DNA from: Sodalis sp. dw_96
GTDB lineage: Bacteria > Pseudomonadota > Gammaproteobacteria > Enterobacterales > Enterobacteriaceae
Length of the DNA stretch: 64,000 bases
NCBI RefSeq assembly: GCF_018449575.1
Contig: NZ_JAAVUT010000001.1
Location: forward strand, 186,001-250,000
Direction: 5' to 3'
The notes beneath the pieces were generated by a model. The model was given only the letters and a program-made list of their open reading frames with translations, did not search any database and was not told where the DNA came from. Within the stretch, counting starts at the first letter, position 1, and every line of letters starts with the position of its first letter. Of the stretch, positions 1 through 7,487 are shown piece by piece. Both the position numbers and the translations under genes were made by a program.

Positions 1-475
1 CGGCCAGCTCAAAAGATGACAGGTAGTAACCGGGAACTTCCTGCGGGCTAAAGACCTCAACCAGCGTTCTGATGCCGTCGGCAGCGAACAATGCAACTGC
101 CGCCTGTATGTTTTCCAGGTAGGTATGCAGGCTGGCACCCCTGACCGTTGTAACTATGCCGGCCATGACATGGATACGCGGGCAGCCCAGAGTCAAAGAA
201 GTGTCGCGCGCCAATTTCAAACCATCCAGAAATTCCTGGCGACGCTCAGGGAACGCGGCGATGCCCTTTTCACCGGCTGCTGCAGTGCCCATGGGGGCGC
301 TAATCTGCACCAGTTGCAGGCCATTTTGGTCTAGAAGCTTTTTCAGGATTGCCGGGTCATGGCCATACGGCGCAGGAAACTCTACACCTTGATAACCTGC
401 CTGCGCGGCCAGTTCAAAGCGTTCTAGGAAGGGGACTTCGTTGAACTGGAACCCCAGGTGGGCGCTTAATTTCAT
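1..475 (-). CDS. Hydroxypyruvate isomerase / 2-oxo-tetronate isomerase-like TIM-barrel protein (3' end outside window)
   Basis: The reverse strand reads from an ATG at 475 to the window edge without a stop, giving about 158 residues that begin MKLSAHLGFQFNEVPFLERF. The phrases EVPFLERFELAAQAGYQGVEF, HVMAGIV and LVEVFSP are typical of the Hyi/OtnI branch of xylose-isomerase-like TIM barrels. These interconvert hydroxypyruvate and tartronate semialdehyde, or 2-oxo-tetronates, in the cytoplasm. The C-terminal third is missing only because the window ends. No partner gene of such a pathway (for example a tartronate semialdehyde reductase) is visible. Family assignment is good; the exact substrate cannot be decided. 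Confidence 0.75.
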   Translation of the reverse strand, partial: MKLSAHLGFQFNEVPFLERFELAAQAGYQGVEFPAPYGHDPAILKKLLDQNGLQLVQISAPMGTAAAGEKGIAAFPERRQEFLDGLKLARDTSLTLGCPRIHVMAGIVTTVRGASLHTYLENIQAAVALFAADGIRTLVEVFSPQEVPGYYLSSFELA

Positions 476-803
476 ATCTTCTATCCTTCCAATCCGTCGC
501 ACCTTCGCAACTCAAAGTGCGTTGAGTCTTTATGGAGATTTGCCCTTTTGTTAAGGGGCGATTGAGTGGGGCCGGTCACGCGATGTTCTTCACGGCGCAT
601 CACTGACTTCAGGCGTAAAATACTACATTGCATAATTGATTTATATAATAAAAAAGTACAATTTTCGTCATCTCCATAGACTAAAATAACGGCAGGCGTA
701 ATTGCCGGAAAGTGCTGCTTTATGACCGGCCACGCCTGTTCAGATTACCCAATCCGAGGTGTTGATCCCACGGGAATGACACCAGTAAAAACTCGAGTCG
801 CAA
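476..803. other. Intergenic stretch between isomerase and lactonase genes
   Basis: There is no convincing ORF on either strand. The part around 630-660 is AT-rich and probably carries the promoter of the leftward isomerase gene, but I cannot pick reliable -35/-10 boxes. A short inverted repeat (CGGCA/TGCCG near 690-708) lies downstream of the leftward lactonase gene and has no T-run. Confidence 0.4.
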
Positions 804-2063
804 TCAGATTGTCGAGAAAATAATGCATACCGGGCTTGCAGTGTGAATGATGGGACCGTTCCTATGCAGCCGTCCGGTTTGGGCATCGACGCTGAAGGGG
901 ACGATGGTGTCGCTGTTTTCGTTGGCGGCGTAGAGGAAGGTGTTGGTCGGATCGAGGGTGCAAAAGCGCGGCCCTTTCCCCTCGCTCGGAACCCATTGTA
1001 TTGGCGTCAGCCGGCCGCTCGCCGCGTCTACGCCGAACACACCGACGCTGTCATGACCGCGGTTCGAGACATAGATAAAGCGCCCCGACGGCAAGATGTT
1101 GATTTCCGCCGCGGTATTGGCGCCGGTAAACGTGTCCGGCGCCGAGGGAATCACCTGGAGAGGGGTCAGCGTACCGGGCGTCGCATCGTAGTGGTAGGCA
1201 TCGACGGAGGCATCGAGTTCGTCGGTCACGAAGGCGTAAGGCGCTGTGGGATGGAAGACGATGTGGCGGGGGCCGGCGCCCGGGCGAACTTGGCGAAATG
1301 GGGGATCCGCCGGGATCAGTTTGCCGCTGGCGGCATCGAAGCGAAAGGTGAAGATCCGGTCCAGCCCCTTGTCGGGGACGAGGATAAATCGGCGTTCAGG
1401 GTCATAGGCTACCATATGTGGGTGCGAAAAAGTCTGGTCCACCTTATTCGGACCCGGTATTCCCGGCAGGTGTTCGAGATGCACCACGGTACCAAGCGAC
1501 CCGTCGTCGTTGCGAGGAAGCACGGCCAGCGTTCCGGTCGCGTAATTGGCCACCAGAACGAATCGATTGCTGTCATCCACGGTCAGGTAGGCTGGGTTCT
1601 TTCCCTGTGTGGATTGGTGGTTCAGGAAGGTCAGTTCGCCGCTGTGGGGATTGACGCTGAAAGCGCTCACCTCGCTCATGTCGCCATGTACGGTGTACAA
1701 AAAACGCTGTGATTTATCAAGGATCAGGAAGGAAGGATTGACCAGATTCTTCACTAACTGGACCAGCGTCCATGTCGAGGTCGCCGAATCCACGTGGTAA
1801 ACACTGATTCCTTCTCCGCGGGCATTTCGTTCTTTGGTCGTGCGGCAGCCGACATACGCGAAACATCTGGATTTGGCATTAGGCACGTTGGATTCCCCCA
1901 TGGGTTTATTTAGATGCTCATCTCCGTGAACGATCTCGGGAAAGACCCCAGCCATCCCAATCGCCATGACGAAAGCGCTCTTCAAAAGATGGCGACGGCT
2001 GTTGTCGCATTGCTCAGTTTCTGAAAACGTCGAATTCTCTGGATTATCGGGTAGATTGGACAT
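804..2063 (-). CDS. Tat-exported lactonase-family seven-bladed beta-propeller (6-phosphogluconolactonase-like)
   Basis: A 419-aa protein of the lactonase/Pgl beta-propeller family. The recurring blade phrases FAYVGCRT, FLYTVHG, FVLVANYATGTLAVLP, GPRHIVFHPTAPYAFV and FIYVSNRGHDSVGVF are characteristic. The start at 2063 is preferred over an in-frame ATG at 2081 because AGGAGAAC lies just upstream of it. The N-terminus carries a twin-arginine motif, SRRHLLK (residues 22-28), then a hydrophobic stretch ending near VHG at about residue 47. This predicts folded export to the periplasm, unlike cytoplasmic E. coli Pgl. The gene stands alone, with no sugar pathway next to it. The substrate is unknown; lactone hydrolysis is inferred from the family. 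Confidence 0.8.
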   Translation of the reverse strand: MSNLPDNPENSTFSETEQCDNSRRHLLKSAFVMAIGMAGVFPEIVHGDEHLNKPMGESNVPNAKSRCFAYVGCRTTKERNARGEGISVYHVDSATSTWTLVQLVKNLVNPSFLILDKSQRFLYTVHGDMSEVSAFSVNPHSGELTFLNHQSTQGKNPAYLTVDDSNRFVLVANYATGTLAVLPRNDDGSLGTVVHLEHLPGIPGPNKVDQTFSHPHMVAYDPERRFILVPDKGLDRIFTFRFDAASGKLIPADPPFRQVRPGAGPRHIVFHPTAPYAFVTDELDASVDAYHYDATPGTLTPLQVIPSAPDTFTGANTAAEINILPSGRFIYVSNRGHDSVGVFGVDAASGRLTPIQWVPSEGKGPRFCTLDPTNTFLYAANENSDTIVPFSVDAQTGRLHRNGPIIHTASPVCIIFSTI

Positions 2064-2861
2064 TTGTTCTCCTAGAAGCACCGACCATTCTCATTCCCTG
2101 ACGGCATTGATGAAAATGTTCAAGATGTGTAGTGGTCACAAGTAATATTGAATTATATTGTAATTAAACACAATTTGTAAACGAGTTGGGGGAGTGCTTA
2201 TTCAAAATATGTGAGCTAGCTCGCTAAGTACTATTTTGAAGAAGAATTAGAAGTAACTTATTGAAAAATAATAAATATATGATAATAAATCATAATCATA
2301 CAGAAAATTTTTTTGCAAGACGATAAATATAATGTCACTTATCAGTGGGTTGTAATGATTGCTGTAAATGGCTTTATATTGTCTTTTGTTATTAATTAAT
2401 GCATTTATCACACTATGAACTTCGTGACAGCATTGCTGAACTCATCTGTGGAATCGGACCTGATTAAAGGGAATACTTGCGTTCATTAGTGCCCCCTCGA
2501 AGATAAAGATATATTTCATAATATGAAATTATCTAACCCCTTCATTAGTAGATCCATGTCAGAAAGTGCGGTCCATCCTTGAAAAGTGCGGAAAGCAGAA
2601 CAACAGGAAATATTTCAGGTATTGATGCTTCCAGGGCACCGGCGATGGCGGACCGGGGTACTCTGAGCGGCTCAATAACTTTGACTTACTTCAATACGGC
2701 TTCAGAGCTGTTTTCAGAAGCCAGCAAGGTGGCATAACGTTGCTTGCTCGCGAGCAGCTCTCGGATTAATACCTTTTGCCAATTGGGCCGAAGTTTGATC
2801 TCTTAACTGCCGTGCGTCACGAAGTGTCACGCTGGGAGAGCAACTCTAGGAAGATTCGCTT
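2064..2861. other. AT-rich gene-free stretch left of the integrase remnants
   Basis: There is no supportable gene. The first half is markedly AT-rich, unlike the flanking chromosome. It contains a perfect 17-nt palindrome, ATTTCATAATATGAAAT, at 2513-2529 and two direct copies of AAAGTGCGG at 2563-2571 and 2583-2591. The base composition and the integrase stub to the right suggest decayed island DNA. Confidence 0.5.
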
Positions 2862-3005
2862 TTATTTTCCTCCCCAGTAATAGCGGAAGTGCCAGGTTTT
2901 TTCACCCTTGGGTGAAACAGCAAGTGAATGGCCGGCATCATCGGGGAGGGTATAGGCATTGCCGGTCGCTTTGGCCCGGCGGACTGCGGTATCGGAAAGT
3001 TCCAT
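2862..3005 (-). pseudogene. N-terminal fragment of a P4-type tyrosine integrase (47 codons)
   Basis: The reverse strand from the ATG at 3005 reads MELSDTAVRRAKATGNAYTL, then a segment containing DDAGHSLAVSPKGEKTWHFRYY, and stops at TAA 2862. This is the start of the N-terminal arm-binding domain (DUF4102) of P4-like integrases, cut after about 47 of roughly 400 residues. It reads away from the 17-bp att-like repeat at 3233, with the same geometry as the island integrase relative to the tRNA on the right. It is therefore probably the integrase stub of an older, neighbouring island at the same site. Confidence 0.7.
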
Positions 3006-3232
3006 GATCGTAGCCCTTGATTACTGGTCAGAGCTGGATTCTGGTTTCCGGTCGCAAAGGATAACAGCAACAATGCGAACACCATCTACCCGCATTTCCG
3101 ATGGACTTAAAAATGGACTTAAAAGTATCGGCTACAGGTGGATTTCAATGTACGTCGCTGGAGCCTAGCAGGATTGGTTTGATCCATATTTCAATGACCT
3201 GTGGACATCAGTAGACATCCACAGAATAGGAT

Positions 3233-3249
3233 TTGGCTCCTCTGACTGG
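3233..3249 (+). repeat. attL-like copy of the tRNA-Asn 3' end
   Basis: TTGGCTCCTCTGACTGG is identical over 17 bp to 11865-11881, where it covers the discriminator/CCA end and acceptor side of tRNA-Asn. Bases on both sides of the repeat differ between copies. The copy lies outside any tRNA gene, as expected for the distal att site of an integrated island. Confidence 0.85.
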
Positions 3250-3351
3250 GATCGCCTTTGCCAGTAAATGGCTAATAATTAAGCTAAAGGGAAATGACTA
3301 TCCTGTCAAGACCACCAAAATGACCACCTTTTTCTTCGGTTATATTTAGTG

Positions 3352-3426
3352 TTCTACAACCGGACCCACTTACACAGCCACCTCGACGGCATCAGTCCTG
3401 AGGTCGTCGAACAGACCTCGTGGTGA
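3352..3426 (+). pseudogene. C-terminal tail of an IS3-family transposase (OrfB)
   Basis: The frame from 3352 reads FYNRTHLHSHLDGISPEVVE and ends at TGA 3424-3426. FYNRxRxHSxLxxxSPExxE is the classical end of the DDE transposase of IS3-family elements. Upstream the frame breaks within a few codons (an in-frame TAG lies near 3347 in a shifted frame), so only the last two dozen codons remain. Confidence 0.75.
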
Positions 3427-3519
3427 GGACACGAAATGCCTACCTATCGGTGGCAGTCCATATCACTTAGGGCTGAGTACGTTATTGTTAGGTAGGATCA
3501 TAGTTGTCAATACGGTTCA

Positions 3520-3765
3520 TGCTGGGCGCTTACGTTCGAGCGATATGCCGACGATATTGTCTGGCATTGCCGTACTGAATCTAAAGGTTGAAACCCTGCA
3601 AATAAGATTGACCGCTTGTCGGTTGCAACTTGTTCCGAGAAAGACGCGGCTAGTGTCTTGTAGGGATGGCTGGCGAGACGGCAATGCGGAGCTTACCCGA
3701 TTTGATTTTCTGGGAATCAGCTTCCATGCCGGGAGCGTACAGAACCGGCAGGGGAATTTATCTAT
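3520..3765 (+). pseudogene. Group II intron reverse transcriptase/maturase fragment, frameshifted
   Basis: One frame reads LTFERYADDIVWHCRTES around 3529-3582, containing the YADD catalytic box of group II intron RTs. The reading then continues in another frame with ETLQIRLT, PRKTRLVSCRDGW, ELTRFDFLGISFHA and VQNRQGNL. These match the family's KTxxVYCxD and FDFLGxxFxxR segments. A frameshift near 3585-3597 and missing ends make it a relic. It sits between the IS3 tail and the peptide operon. Confidence 0.7.
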
Positions 3766-3886
3766 AAGAAAAGTGATATCTTTAGACCACAAATATTATT
3801 TCAAATTTATATCATAGTATTACATATAGGAGTTGATTTTTTTATCAAAGTGCAATTCGGGCCTGATCATGTGCCGACTTTGTACG

Positions 3887-3892
3887 TATAAT
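3887..3892 (+). promoter_or_regulatory. Candidate -10 box of the RiPP operon
   Basis: TATAAT at 3887-3892 lies about 125 bp upstream of the precursor start, on the coding strand. The sequence 17 bp before it (TGATCA) is a poor -35 match, so this would be an activator-dependent or weak promoter if real. Confidence 0.4.
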
Positions 3893-3933
3893 TGAATATA
3901 AACAATCAATCAATGAACACCAAAATTTCACAA

Positions 3934-3958
3934 AAAGACTTTATCTACAACAGTCTTT
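3934..3958 (+). promoter_or_regulatory. Leader hairpin upstream of the RiPP precursor
   Basis: AAAGACT (3934-3940) pairs with AGTCTTT (3952-3958) across an 11-nt loop in the putative 5' leader. No T-run follows, so it is more likely a leader structure or an operator dyad than a terminator. Confidence 0.4.
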
Positions 3959-4015
3959 GATAAATAGTAGTGTCGCGTGTCGAACTTAATGCGAATAAAA
4001 TAATGGAGTTAAATT

Positions 4016-4171
4016 ATGTCTAAATTAATTAAAGAAATTAATTTTAACAAAGCAGCTGTAACTATTGTTGCAGATAACAAAAATGCTAAGAAAGCACTAA
4101 CTCAAGCTATGTTAGATAGCATTTCGGGTGGTTGGGTTAATGCCTTCGCTCGCTGGGACAAGAAATTTTAA
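4016..4171 (+). CDS. RiPP precursor peptide, XyeA/triceptide-like (GG leader, core WVNAFARWDKKF)
   Basis: A 51-codon ORF preceded by GGAG seven bases before ATG 4016. The first 39 residues form a Lys- and Ala-rich leader ending in LDSISGG, a double-glycine cleavage site for C39 peptidases. The 12-residue core W40-F51 is WVNAFARWDKKF. It contains three aromatic-x-x triplets, W40-V-N42, F44-A-R46 and W47-D-K49, the pattern crosslinked into three-residue cyclophanes by XYE-type radical SAM maturases. A free C-terminal Phe remains. The maturase follows after 61 bases and a C39 exporter closes the operon, so leader type, enzyme and export match. The product is presumably an exported antibacterial or signalling peptide; activity is inferred only. 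Confidence 0.85.
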   Translation: MSKLIKEINFNKAAVTIVADNKNAKKALTQAMLDSISGGWVNAFARWDKKF

Positions 4172-4188
4172 TTGATGTTTATGCAGTG

Positions 4189-4216
4189 TGGAAAACCATT
4201 CTGCATCTATTTTCCA
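4189..4216 (+). promoter_or_regulatory. Stem-loop between precursor and maturase genes
   Basis: TGGAAAA (4189-4195) pairs with TTTTCCA (4210-4216) across a 14-nt loop in the 61-base gap. There is no U-tract. Such structures in RiPP operons commonly stabilise the short precursor transcript or lower downstream expression; that role is inferred here. Confidence 0.5.
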
Positions 4217-4232
4217 TCAGGGGGCGATCTCA

Positions 4233-5396
4233 ATGATTAAAATAAAACATCTTGAAATAATCCTAAAGGTAAGTGAAAGATGTAACATTAATTGTACCTA
4301 TTGCTACGTTTTTAATTTGGGAAACGACATATCAATAAACTCAAAGCCTATTATTTCTCACGACATCATTAAAGACTTAACGGGATTCCTTGAGCGAGCC
4401 TCTCATGAGTACGACATAGAAACAATTCAAATTGACTTTCACGGAGGCGAACCACTGATGATGGGAAAGGAGAAGTTTGATAGTGCTTGCCGCGATTTTC
4501 TATCAGGAAACTACAAAAAATCCAGGTTACAACTTGCTTGCCAAACAAATGCCATGCTTATTGACGAAGAGTGGATCGATATTTTCTCTAATAATAATAT
4601 CAGCGTTGGTGTCTCTATCGATGGGCCTAAACACATCAATGATAAACACCGCCTGGACAGGAAGGGCCGCAGCACCTACGAAGGTACGGTGAAAGGCTTG
4701 GTGATGTTGCAGGATGCGTGGCAAGCCGGAAGACTGATAGATGAACCCGGTATTTTGTGTGTTGCTAATTCATTGGTAAATGGAGCAGAAATTTATCGCC
4801 ATTTTGTCGATGTGTTGCATTGTAAAAAAATAGATTTCCTTATTCCAGATGAAACGCATGATACCTGTAAGGATCCAGAGGGTTTGTCGGATTTTTATTG
4901 CTCAGCAATCGATGAATTCTTTTCTGATGCAGACAGTAATGTATATATACGTTTTTTTTATACGCATATACAATCCATGCTAAATTCAGATTTAAGCCCC
5001 GTATTAGGATTGAGTAAATCAGAAAGTGATACCCTTGCCTTTACTGTCGGATCAGAGGGCGAACTTTATGTTGACGATACACTCAGAGCTACCAACGATC
5101 CTATATTTACATCAATTGGTAATGTTCGCAATCTGTCTTTGTCGGAAACTATTGCTTCATGGCAGATGCAGAAATATATGGCCGTCAATAATAATTTACC
5201 CCTCGTTTGTACTGACTGCATCTGGCAAAAAATATGTGGAGGGGGTCGACATATTCAACGTTATTCAAAAGCTGATGATTTTAACCGTGAAACTGTTTTT
5301 TGCCCATCTATCAGGAAAATAATGAGTCGGGCAGCATCGCATTTACTCGATTGCGGAGTATCCGAAAATACAATTATGAAAAACCTGGATAGTTAA
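4233..5396 (+). CDS. Radical SAM/SPASM peptide maturase, XyeB-like
   Basis: A 387-aa enzyme. The start at ATG 4233 is chosen for the AGGGGG upstream; a GTG at 4188 would only add residues overlapping the hairpin. The radical SAM motif CNINCTYC (Cys17, Cys21, Cys24) binds the [4Fe-4S] cluster that cleaves S-adenosylmethionine. DFHGGEPLM and SVDIG/SIDGPKHINDKHR-type segments complete the barrel. The C-terminal SPASM region has CTDCIWQKICGGG followed by RHIQRYS and a final FCPS, the layout of XyeB-type cyclophane synthases. It should crosslink aromatic side chains to the third residue of W/F-x-x motifs in the adjacent precursor. Both neighbours are separated by very short gaps (operon). The specific crosslink chemistry is inferred. 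Confidence 0.85.
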   Translation: MIKIKHLEIILKVSERCNINCTYCYVFNLGNDISINSKPIISHDIIKDLTGFLERASHEYDIETIQIDFHGGEPLMMGKEKFDSACRDFLSGNYKKSRLQLACQTNAMLIDEEWIDIFSNNNISVGVSIDGPKHINDKHRLDRKGRSTYEGTVKGLVMLQDAWQAGRLIDEPGILCVANSLVNGAEIYRHFVDVLHCKKIDFLIPDETHDTCKDPEGLSDFYCSAIDEFFSDADSNVYIRFFYTHIQSMLNSDLSPVLGLSKSESDTLAFTVGSEGELYVDDTLRATNDPIFTSIGNVRNLSLSETIASWQMQKYMAVNNNLPLVCTDCIWQKICGGGRHIQRYSKADDFNRETVFCPSIRKIMSRAASHLLDCGVSENTIMKNLDS

Positions 5397-5398
5397 TT

Positions 5399-6262
5399 AT
5401 GATGAGGATTTATCCCTTATTGATGGTGTTTTTTTCCAACATTTGTGTGGCTGACATTCATAATGATTTCATGCGGCTACGGTACGATAAACGTGGCCTG
5501 CCAATGGTTGACGTTCAGATAGTCGATAGGTATCACACTCTAACTCTGGATACTGGAAGCGGAGAGGGTATACATATAAATCAATATGATTTGGAACAAC
5601 TAATCGCTAATCCAAGCTTGGAAGCCATTCATCAAGCTCCTCTAAGAATCAAAGACATAACGGGTTCAGAAAACCAGGTCAACGCTTGGAAAATAAAAAA
5701 ATTGCGTATCTCCAATATTACTTTCAATAACGTGTTGGCCGTCAGTTTCAAACCATGGGGATTTTCCATGGGAGACAAGATTCCTGTTAATGAAGTAATG
5801 GGGCTCGGTATTTTCCAAGAACGTTCCTTTCTCATGGACTTTAAAAACGATCGATTAAAAATGTTGGAAAAATTACCTTCTGATCTTAAAAAATGGTCAT
5901 CCTACCCGATAGATAGAGCGGAGTCGGGGTTACGTATTAGAGCATACGTGGGGGGCAAACCTTTATATTTGATTGTTGATACCGGTGCCAGCCATTCATT
6001 TCTGTTTTCCGATAATTTACCTAGTGAAACCCGTTTTTTTGGTTGTCATACTATTGAGCCCAAAGCAGCCAATGCAGACTGTAGAGTTGCAAAAATCACC
6101 CTTAAGGATAAAAAGGGAAGAGAACGTAATAATTTAGCAATTGTAACCAATAGTGTAACGTCTAAAGTACTTGATTTTGATGGCTTATTAGGCATGGGGT
6201 TCTTGCGTGGTCATCAGGTGATTGTTGATATGTCAGGGCGTATGCTGTACATCAGTCGTTAG
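5399..6262 (+). CDS. Secreted aspartic protease with two retropepsin-like halves
   Basis: 287 aa, beginning two bases after the maturase stop. An N-terminal signal peptide ends near ICVA-D19. Two aspartic-protease signatures are present: LDTGSG (Asp51) and VDTGASHS (Asp194). Each is followed about 80-90 residues later by a similar closing segment: MGLGIF...LMDFKNDRLKMLE and GLLGMGFLRGHQVIVDMSGRMLYIS. The protein thus looks like two fused retropepsin-like domains forming one active site, as in pepsins, instead of the usual homodimer. The signal peptide places it in the periplasm. In the operon it could trim the exported peptide, destroy an intermediate or protect the producer. The function is unproven. 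Confidence 0.75.
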   Translation: MMRIYPLLMVFFSNICVADIHNDFMRLRYDKRGLPMVDVQIVDRYHTLTLDTGSGEGIHINQYDLEQLIANPSLEAIHQAPLRIKDITGSENQVNAWKIKKLRISNITFNNVLAVSFKPWGFSMGDKIPVNEVMGLGIFQERSFLMDFKNDRLKMLEKLPSDLKKWSSYPIDRAESGLRIRAYVGGKPLYLIVDTGASHSFLFSDNLPSETRFFGCHTIEPKAANADCRVAKITLKDKKGRERNNLAIVTNSVTSKVLDFDGLLGMGFLRGHQVIVDMSGRMLYISR

Positions 6263-6266
6263 TATT

Positions 6267-7484
6267 ATGAATAATGATAATTCCATTTTCCGCCCTGAGG
6301 CTTTACACTACAAAAATAACGCGTGGCTAGGTGATTTTAGTGTTTCTTCGCCGTCAGTGCTAAGGACCGCCCTGTGGTTTGCCCTTGGTGTATTATTGAT
6401 ATGTATACTTCTATTATTTACTACCTATACACAAAGAGTACCTGTAAGTGGTCGAATAATTTATACCCCTTCTGCTGCGGAGGTTATTTTCAATCAAGAT
6501 GGAGTTATAAGCCGTATCGAGGTACTCCGGGGCGAGATGGTAAAAAAAGGAGATATAATCGCTACGCTTTCGCGGGATATTGCCTACGTTGGAGGCGGGA
6601 TTAATCAGTCATTACTGGATGCTGCGCAACGCCAAATAGATGAACTTCAAAAAAGAGAGGTTGACCGGCATAGGGAGATAAAAGGAGAGCGTCAACGCTT
6701 ATATGAAAAAATCAGTATTAAAGAAGAGGAGATAACAGCTATTAAAACAGCAATTGACTTTGAGTCAGCGCGTAGTACCCGATTAAAAGAGCGTATGTCA
6801 AGTTATCTGAAGTTTCTCCAAAAGGGTATCACTACCGTACAAGACAAAAATGAGCGTGAAAACGAATACCATAATTCAATTGCTCAACTGCACAGGTATC
6901 GCATTAGCATAACTCGTGTGCAAGGAGAGCGTCTTCAATTACTTGATGAATTGGCCCATTCAGTAGCACGGGAGAAACAAGCCATTACCGATATGCATCA
7001 ACAGCTAGTGACACTACAGCAACAAGTTATCAATGCCTCGGTTGGTATTGAGTCCTACATTGTGGCACCTATTGATGGCATCGTTGCCTCATTAAATATA
7101 TTGGAAGGTCAGAGAATTAATACTGGCACAATTGCAGCGGTTCTAGTTCCGGAAAATGCTAAACCGTACGTTGAAATGTGGCTTCCCCCATCCGCGTTAC
7201 CAGAAGTAAAAACTGGCCAGCAGGTAATGATGCGAGTTGAATCATTACCGTGGGAAAGGTTTGGTAAAGTATCCGGCAGCGTTGCAGATATCAGCGCTAG
7301 TCCAGAGGCGCTGACAGGAAACAACCGGCGTTTTCGCTTACTCATTGTGCCAGATACCAATACGCAAGTACTACCCGCTGGTGTAGAAGTTAATGCTGAC
7401 ATATTAACTGCGCATCGACGCATTTGGGCATGGATATTTTTTCCTATAAATCAAAGTATCAAACGCATTATGACTGAGAATTAA
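6267..7484 (+). CDS. HlyD-family membrane fusion protein of the peptide exporter
   Basis: 405 aa with ATG 6267, four bases after the protease stop, suggesting translational coupling; the longer upstream frame overlaps the protease and lacks an RBS. One transmembrane helix lies at about residues 31-52 (LRTALWFALGVLLICILLLF). A lipoyl/barrel-sandwich half, VSGRIIYTPSAAEVIF...GVISRIEVLRGEMVKKGD, follows, then a long Glu/Lys/Arg-rich coiled coil, then the second half, SYIVAPIDGIVASLNILEGQ. This is the CvaA/HlyD architecture that bridges an inner-membrane ABC exporter to an outer-membrane TolC channel. No TolC gene is in the operon, so the chromosomal one would be used. Confidence 0.88.
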   Translation: MNNDNSIFRPEALHYKNNAWLGDFSVSSPSVLRTALWFALGVLLICILLLFTTYTQRVPVSGRIIYTPSAAEVIFNQDGVISRIEVLRGEMVKKGDIIATLSRDIAYVGGGINQSLLDAAQRQIDELQKREVDRHREIKGERQRLYEKISIKEEEITAIKTAIDFESARSTRLKERMSSYLKFLQKGITTVQDKNERENEYHNSIAQLHRYRISITRVQGERLQLLDELAHSVAREKQAITDMHQQLVTLQQQVINASVGIESYIVAPIDGIVASLNILEGQRINTGTIAAVLVPENAKPYVEMWLPPSALPEVKTGQQVMMRVESLPWERFGKVSGSVADISASPEALTGNNRRFRLLIVPDTNTQVLPAGVEVNADILTAHRRIWAWIFFPINQSIKRIMTEN

Positions 7485-7487
7485 CAA

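Noticed and set aside
843..1712. 289-codon plus-strand ORF
   Set aside because: Antisense to the lactonase gene; no family-like motifs, and the minus-strand frame has a clear fold, Tat signal and RBS.
2846..3085. 79-codon minus-strand ORF
   Set aside because: Out of frame with the integrase N-terminal fragment at 2862-3005, which alone shows family similarity.
4016..4171. Darobactin or dynobactin precursor
   Set aside because: The core WVNAFARWDKKF lacks the WNWSKSF and dynobactin sequences, and the leader ends in GG with a C39 exporter; XYE-type cyclophane motifs fit better.
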